Shown here: piece by piece, positions 58,326 to 64,000 of the stretch
How the letters are laid out: each line of letters begins with the position of its first letter
How positions within the stretch are numbered: the stretch's first letter is position 1
Assembly: GCA_020726505.1 (NCBI GenBank)
Contig: JAHLEZ010000018.1
Span: 558,001-622,000 of the forward strand
Direction of reading: 5' to 3'
Origin: Leptodontidium sp. MPI-SDFR-AT-0119
Taxonomy: Eukaryota > Ascomycota > Leotiomycetes > Helotiales > Leptodontidiaceae
DNA: 64,000 bases
The notes under the pieces: generated by a model
What the model was told of the DNA's origin: nothing
Databases searched by the model: none
The model's input: the letters and a program-made list of their open reading frames with translations, nothing else
Position numbers and translations under genes: made by a program

Positions 58326-58870
58326 ATGATGTTTAGCCTTCTTGCACAGTGCATAGCGGCCACTTCTGCTGCTAGCCTTTGTTTGAGCATAGTCGAGTGC
58401 TTCGTTTGGGCCTCGCCTTTCAACAATCCGCCTGTTCCGGCCCTTCTTCATTTTACTCTTGCCTGTGGAAGACTGGCGATAGTTATTGTGGGTCTTGTGC
58501 CGAAGAATTCTTTGAAGGAAATCTGGGTTCAGTATAAGAGAGACAAGAATGGAGGGGTTATAATCGCATTGATTGCCGTGCTCTGGTAAGCATACATTTT
58601 AACCCCCCCCCCCCTAGATGGCTGAAGCTTATGAATGGTAGGGTCACCGATGCGCTATACTCCATATATGCTGGAGGGTTTTTGATGACGTTTATAACTT
58701 CGCCGTGTTGGGGTCCTTGGAAATGTTGCGTCACTGTGCCCCTTGGTCGTCTGAAGCGGCGGGCAAGGAGCAATCGGGAGGTTGTTGATCGAGATGATGA
58801 TAGCTCAACTACTTCTGCTGCTCGTCTGCTCCGACCGACATCTCCTACAACTCTTCGACCATCTGACTAA
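58326..58870 (+). CDS. small multi-pass membrane protein, two exons
   Basis: ATG 58326, exon 1 58326-58585, intron 58586-58641 (GTAAGC donor, run of 12 C, acceptor GGTAG), exon 2 58642-58870 ending TAA; 162 aa. The joined frame reads IIALIAVLW then VTDALYSIYAGGFLMTF. Hydrophobic segments lie at about residues 4-30, 38-58, 75-87 and 92-105. The C-terminus is basic then Asp/Ser/Thr-rich and probably cytosolic (RLKRRARSNREVVDRDDDSS). No family is recognised. The nearer AG (CTAG, 58614-58617) gives an immediate stop after splicing, so the later acceptor is preferred. Confidence 0.6.
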
Positions 58871-59465
58871 TGGGTAGAAGTGATGATGTACATTAGAGAG
58901 CAATTGGTGATGGTGTTTGAAACATGATAGTATTTTACCTACGTTTGTCGCGTTAATATAGACTGCATGGTAGAACTAGACTGGCACACTTTACAGAACG
59001 ATAAACCTCTACGGTTGTCAGCCCTGGTATCTATAGGGAATCCTCTCCTTTATCGCCGCCGCCGCCACCATGAATTCCTGCGTTGCCTCTTCGATGAGAT
59101 AGCCGTCCTCAAGTTTCTAGCTATGCCGCGCGAGGCGCGAATAGAGGGAACGGCCACCAGAACATATGACAAGCATAATAGTGGGCATGACGATGACGAA
59201 CACAACAGCAGACACAGCAGCGGACACAACGGCGGGCGCAACGATGGCGGCAACGGCCATCGCAGGGCATATGAAGCATGGGCGGGACAAGCACGGCAGA
59301 GGGACACCAGTGGCCAGCCTCTATCTCTACAGTACCCTAACAACCAAGTTTAAGTTGCTTTTACTATTCTACTTAACTTGAATTTATGCCGGCATCATTG
59401 GATAAAGGGATAAATGGAGCAAACAAATAAGTCTGCAAATGTGCATCTTATTTTGTCATACCAAA
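58871..59465. other. intergenic, with a low-complexity His/Asn/Gly frame
   Basis: A 128-codon plus frame (58967-59353) contains a repetitive segment (YDKHNSGHDDDEHNSRHSSG and similar) made by short imperfect triplet-phase repeats at about 59160-59260. The same stretch is open on the minus strand as a Cys/Leu/Pro-rich frame. Neither has homology-like features. I treat it as simple-sequence DNA rather than a gene. Confidence 0.4.
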
Positions 59466-60587
59466 CTAGAGGTCACATCTTCGTAAGGGCAATCTACCGC
59501 CTCTCCATCCATTACGCCATATATTGAATGCTTCTCCAATAAGGTGCCAGGACTCATTATCAAGTCTCCTTAATATAGCAGGAACATCGCTGCCGAAAAT
59601 GATATATACTTGGTTATATTGCAACGTACGTTTAAGAACAAGGCTTAAAGAACTATCTTTTAATCTTACTAGTCGTCCAATCCAAGTCACGGCTTGAACT
59701 CTCATCAGGGAGTCTTCCAACATGCTCGAAATTTGCTCGCCATCTTTTATTTGGTCTAGGAGTTTTGTTATGTCCAACCCTCCGTCTGGACATAGTTTGT
59801 ATGCATCACTGCAGGCGCGTCCATACCAGTGTGGCGGCGGGTTTCCTTTCGAGTCTCTGTCGACCACAAGAGTTCGCCAGTACATTTCCTCAAAATACTT
59901 CTGTTTCATATTTGCCTCCTTAAGGTTACTATGCCATAACTTAGGAACTCTTTCTTCGGCGGCTCGGTCTCCTCCAAGCAATTGCTGGAAGTTAAAAGCC
60001 TCTACAGGTAAGGACGAAGTGTTGTTCATTATCATTGAAACTTGTAAATACTCCCAAATACTTGGTACATACTTCGGTGCATTAAGCCAACTAGTCTATC
60101 TGCGTGCTGTCGAACATAAATACCTTGATTACTTCGTTTGAATAGGAGGGCAGAGCACAGCAAAATCCAAAACGGCAGGGTTTATTGAAAGTTGCGCCTA
60201 AGAACGGTAGACAATATTTAGGGGGCGTAAAGTGGCAATCACTTATGAGATATATTGTTATAGACTCGATCCTAGGTCAGCAGCTAGTTTGTGGATCTTG
60301 TTAACGGAGATATTCATTATGAACTCCATTACAAGATCGCTGTCGTTTGTAGCCTCACCCAGCCATATCACAATCTCGTTGGCCCTCCTATATTTTTCAG
60401 TCATTCGACCAACTTGGTGGTTTCTCTCTAGCACATTGCTTTGATCGATGCATCCGACGGTGTTTGTTCTCTGGGGGGTGGGCATTTCAGACTGCTGCTG
60501 TCTCCTCAGACGAATTCTCTGGACGGCGCCCACGCTACATGAGGCTTCTGTGGCTATTAGCCTGGCATCGAACCCCCCCCTCAGCAA
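59466..60587 (-). pseudogene. degenerate HET-domain gene
   Basis: Two minus frames carry parts of a heterokaryon-incompatibility (HET) protein. The upstream one (60587-60258) has VGCIDQSNVLERNHQVGRMTEKYRRANEIVIWLGEAT, matching the core HET motif around CI-Q-N--E---QV--M--IY--A--V--WLG. The expected VDAICIDQ is shortened to VGCIDQ, a 6-bp loss. The downstream one (60035-59466) looks like a HET C-terminal region (QVYIIFGSDVPAILRRL, WHLIGEAFN). The N-terminal ALSYVWG-type segment and the central W-R-WI-QE segment are missing, and stops separate the parts. Intact HET proteins trigger cell death on fusion of unlike hyphae; this one should be inactive. Confidence 0.65.
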
Positions 60588-62813
60588 GGCGCTGGTTATA
60601 ATATGCTATGCAACGTTCAGTTGTGGCGGCATTTTGCTGACAAAAATGGATAACAGGAAAGAAGAGGAGGGGAGGAGGTAAGACAAGAAGATAGCAGAGT
60701 AGTAAAAAAGATTTTGTTTGTTCTTTCGTAGCTCTTCGATTTCGTTTCTGATATTAATTATTAATTATTAATTATAACATCTCTTTATTATATTCGAGGG
60801 GAAAAAAAACAAGTGGTGAATTCTACTCCTTCCCTCATCACCCTCCCGTCTCTGGCCACCAACCAATCACTCCCCTATCCCCCCCCCCTCTCTCCCGCCT
60901 CCTCAAAAGTCCATATAACCCACCCCCCTTCCCATCCCTCCCATCCTCTCCTCCCAAACCAACCCAATCTTCAGAGGCGGCTTTAACTACGAATCCAGCC
61001 CCCCCCCCGCCCCCCGCCGCCCTTTTCTAACCTAGTACCGAAATACTCCCAGCCGCTTTACTGTCTTACACCCTACTTACGCCGCGCCGCTGAAAAGTAT
61101 AACCTTTAGCTTTCATTTCCTCTCTTTATTCTATTGTCAAATGACGGGGAGAGGGATGGATGGTTTGCTAGTTAGTAGCTAATAGCAAGTATCAAGACAG
61201 AAAATTGACAGTGATGTAAATAAACGACAACAGTCTTTTCTTTTGGGATGAGATGACAAACGCATGCGTAGGTCTCTCCACTTACGAATTCAACAACAGA
61301 AATAAGAATTTTTTTCCACGACCCTATGTACGGTACCTACCTGACTTACTTGATCCTATATTTACTCTAAGACAAAAGTAGAACACAGAACAAAGTCATC
61401 TCCCCATTCGTCTGTTTTGCCTTCATGGTTCCAAGCGATGTCTTGAGGAGAAAGAGAAATTAACCAGGGGATAGGGAGGGTGGTATTTACACCTCTCACC
61501 TCCCCAAATCCTTACCCTCACCCTCCCCATAGTCCTGCTAGAATTCATAATCCACCTACCATTTCAAGAGATACCTAATCTTGGTCGACTTTGCCCCCTA
61601 ACGTAAGGAGGCAAGGAGACGTTGGCGCTTATTGTACTTCAAGGGAAATACGAACTCACGATCAGCTAGCTAGCTAGTGGGCCCTTCCCGAGTTTCAATT
61701 CCCGAGGATGATTAATTCTCAACTTCATTTCATCTCACATCACTTGAATCACTTCGCGAGGCAAGATACTTTTCCAAATACTTTTTTTCATTTCAACTCC
61801 CAACCCCCCTTGCCTAGCTAGCCAAATCAAGCTATTCATCCAACTAGGTATCCAGCAGCACATAGCACAGCTCTTCAGCCCACTATGCTACCAGCCCAAC
61901 TCCGACTCCAACCCAGCTTAACCCTTGATATCTCCAACCGAGCCCTCGCGGCGAGATATAACCGAGTGGCCCTGCCCCTCGTCCACCCCTTCTCACTCGC
62001 CTCACCGCCATCATCAGCTCCTACCACGAGATCTCCCAAACAACCCCCACCACCTAGATCCAGCCAAGGAAAGAAGAACACCAAACCCCTCAACCCACTG
62101 CTGGAGATCCCATCACTACCACCCACCGCAACCGAAAATTCAAAAAGGGTATAGACCGAATAACTAACCGACTGACAAGTCGGTCAAGCAAGCAAGCAGC
62201 CAAGAAAAGTAGAAATGGCGAACCGAACCGCATCGCATCACATGTCATCACGCCGGAAGGAGGAGCACAGCACAAGGCCGGCGTACGATCCTTGTCAACG
62301 CAACGGAATGGAAAGCGAAACGATTCAATCCAGAGATAATAACGCACGTCGAGAAGCGAAAATCAAAAGAGGAAAAGAGACGTGCGTCGTATACGGGGTA
62401 TGGGCGAAGAGAAGATTGGTATGCTGTTCGTATCGATCAATCAACCCCCTTCCGAAGGTGTCGGTTGATCGGGTGGGAAATGCAATGCGCGCTCATATGT
62501 ATGTATGCAGAATGTGTGTGGTATGTGGTATTTCAAGTCGTCAAGCCGTAAATGTCTATCTCATATCTTCCCTCGACGAGGAAAAGGAAGAGATAGACCC
62601 GTAAAGAACGAGGAGTGATGTACGCATCGAAGAGTTCGGTCGAGAAAATTCAGAATCCGCCGTCACCGGAAGAAGATTGGATTGGTGATGTCGGAGATAT
62701 ATCCGTTGGCTGGCCAAGCACATTCCTTCGAACCAGAATGTCGCATGTTGACCATCACAGCGCAGAGTAACGTAAATATCAACAAGACAACCGACCTCAA
62801 CCATCAAATCCAT
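60588..62813. other. long intergenic region, C/T-rich tracts
   Basis: Contains several poly-C and CT-rich tracts (about 60880-61020 and 61480-61520) and an ATTAATT-type repeat near 60750-60770. Open frames such as 61885-62154 and 62215-62604 are low-complexity, Pro/Ser-rich or unlike any family. It could be an unusually long 5' or 3' untranslated region, but no start or end could be set. Confidence 0.4.
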
Positions 62814-63179
62814 TTACAACATCGCCGCAACGGCGCAAGCAACCAAACCAGCGCTACCGGCCCAGTACGCATTCAGGCTACTTGCGGCACCCATGAAGTT
62901 GGCCGGTAGAGTATTCGAAGGTGTAGCAGATACAATGGGTGATGCGCCACCGGTACCAGTTGCAGTTGTGTAGGAAGCTGATGCGACAGTAGGACCAGAA
63001 GCCGAGGTCGTGCTGTTGTAGGTTGGGTAGGTCGCGTAGACACTTGCGACGACTTCGGAAACGGTGATTGTCTTGGTGAGGGTAGCTGTCGAGGTGATTG
63101 TTGTTGTAGACGCTGAAGTAGAGTATTGCGCCGAGGCGAGGAGAGGGAGGATGGCGGTTGTCAGAAGTGAGAAGCGCAT
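62814..63179 (-). CDS. small secreted Ser/Thr-rich protein, GPI-anchor candidate
   Basis: ATG 63179, 121 aa, no intron. Residues 1-17 (MRFSLLTTAILPLLASA) form a signal peptide with an ASA-Q cleavage site. Residues 18-90 are dominated by Ser, Thr, Ala and Val (TTTITSTATLTKTITVSEVV), typical of O-glycosylated wall proteins, with one N-glycosylation sequon (NST). The C-terminus has a small-residue stretch (GAASSLN) followed by a hydrophobic tail (AGLVACAVAAML) ending the protein, as required for GPI-anchor transfer. It probably sits in the plasma membrane or cell wall. No catalytic domain; the specific role is unknown. Confidence 0.8.
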   Translation of the reverse strand: MRFSLLTTAILPLLASAQYSTSASTTTITSTATLTKTITVSEVVASVYATYPTYNSTTSASGPTVASASYTTATGTGGASPIVSATPSNTLPANFMGAASSLNAYWAGSAGLVACAVAAML

Positions 63180-64000
63180 TTTGAAGATGGTGAGATTGAT
63201 ATGTGAGGATTGGATTGTGTTTGAGGAGGTAGATATGTATCGAGATCGATAGAGACCGTGGTGATCAGATCGGATCGAAATGTTTTGAGGAATTGCTTGT
63301 TTCTATTTGTCGCAAGAGATCTTCGGTGGTAGATGCTCAAGATATATGCTTCACAAGACAATGGGACGAGTGTGCGTTGGTTTGAAGCTATTGAGCGGGT
63401 TCGGACAATAGGATCAAGTCGGGGGGGCTCGAGTGGTGGTGGTGAACGACTGTGCGATAAAACTCAGTGAGTGTGATGAATACGCCGGTATTCTGGATAT
63501 TGTTGATGTTGTAGTTGTGACGGGTGTATTTGTAGTGTAATTGAGGATCAAATCTTTCAAAGACGAGAACAGACTTTGCCAACGAAGTCTGATTGTGCGG
63601 ACGTGAGAGTGTATGAGTGAGTGAGGATGGGATAGGATTGTGGGTGAAGAAGAGAGGAAGAGATGGAAGGATGGAAGGATGGAAGTGCGGGCGATATGAG
63701 TAAGATGAGATGGGATCTTGGGGTGCAGAAGGGAGAGCTGCGGTGCGTTGCGCCGGCCGGGAAGCGAGTGGAGATTATTTCGGGCTGGATGGGTCTAACT
63801 AACTAAGGGACGGACTGGGCGAGGAGGATGCGCGGTAAGAGGTTAGGTTAGTCGGGTCGGGTGGTGGGTGGCCAGCCAGCTAGCCAGCACAGCAAGCGGC
63901 AGTGACAACAAACGGATTCAGAGACAGAGACAGAGACAGAGACAACAGCTCAACTGCCAACAAAGAGAGGAAGGGAGAAACAACAAACGGATTAATGATT
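63180..64000. other. upstream region of the GPI-protein gene
   Basis: Purine-rich on the plus strand, so CT-rich on the coding strand, as in promoters of highly expressed fungal genes. A (GAGACA) repeat lies at 63921-63944. Short frames here are not supported. Confidence 0.4.
63921..63944. repeat. (GAGACA)4 microsatellite
   Basis: Four perfect tandem copies of GAGACA. Confidence 0.9.

Noticed and set aside
61885..62167. Two overlapping Pro/Ser-rich plus frames
   Set aside because: Low-complexity translation of a C-rich tract in two frames at once; no splice or domain support.

Overview
The window looks like nuclear DNA of a filamentous ascomycete (Pezizomycotina). The genic parts carry short introns with GTAAGT/GTATGT donors and fungus-specific families: a fungal rhodopsin-domain membrane protein, a HET-domain remnant, a Ser/Thr-rich GPI-anchor candidate and a protein with a SesA-like N-terminus. 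Between them lies about 47 kb of very AT-rich DNA made almost entirely of transposable elements. Paired repeats there differ by C-to-T and G-to-A changes, the mark of repeat-induced point mutation (RIP). I cannot fix genus or species.

Layout. 1-1740: left gene-type flank, with one exon-like zinc-finger fragment. 1976-14249: a composite Copia locus with three LTRs, holding a truncated minus-strand Gypsy (2709-6278) and a little-mutated solo LTR (12046-12457). 14604-18528: a RIP-killed TA-flanked DNA transposon (copy D). 18984-21413: degraded LTR-element debris with a minus-strand gag whose zinc knuckle is erased, split by a solo LTR. 21414-33497: a plus-strand Copia (F), interrupted by a fragment of a second Copia family (22713-25499) and by a complete Gypsy (E, 26483-33031, target duplication ATAAC). 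33603-38129: DNA transposon copy C, same family as D. 38132-49150: minus-strand Copia G, split by a complete Copia A (39196-46627, target duplication GTTCT). From about 49150 base composition returns to normal.

Genic right side. A five-exon rhodopsin-domain gene (50706-52189, minus), a 442-bp hAT-like MITE with a perfect 8-bp target duplication (54824-55265), an intronless ~691-aa protein with a SesA-like N-terminus, zinc finger and coiled coil (55358-57433, minus), a two-exon small membrane protein (58326-58870, plus), a broken HET gene (59466-60587, minus) and a small secreted GPI-anchor candidate (62814-63179, minus).

The most striking object is copy C. Joining five exons across four short introns gives one uninterrupted 904-codon DDE transposase with matching TIRs and TA at both ends, inside a region where almost every other coding sequence is destroyed. 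A second, convergent ORF in the same element has tryptophan codons turned into stops. The catalytic D-to-E spacing (about 171 residues) does not fit classical Tc1/mariner, and the DNA on its two sides comes from different elements. All calls are by eye from the sequence; no database search or alignment program was run.
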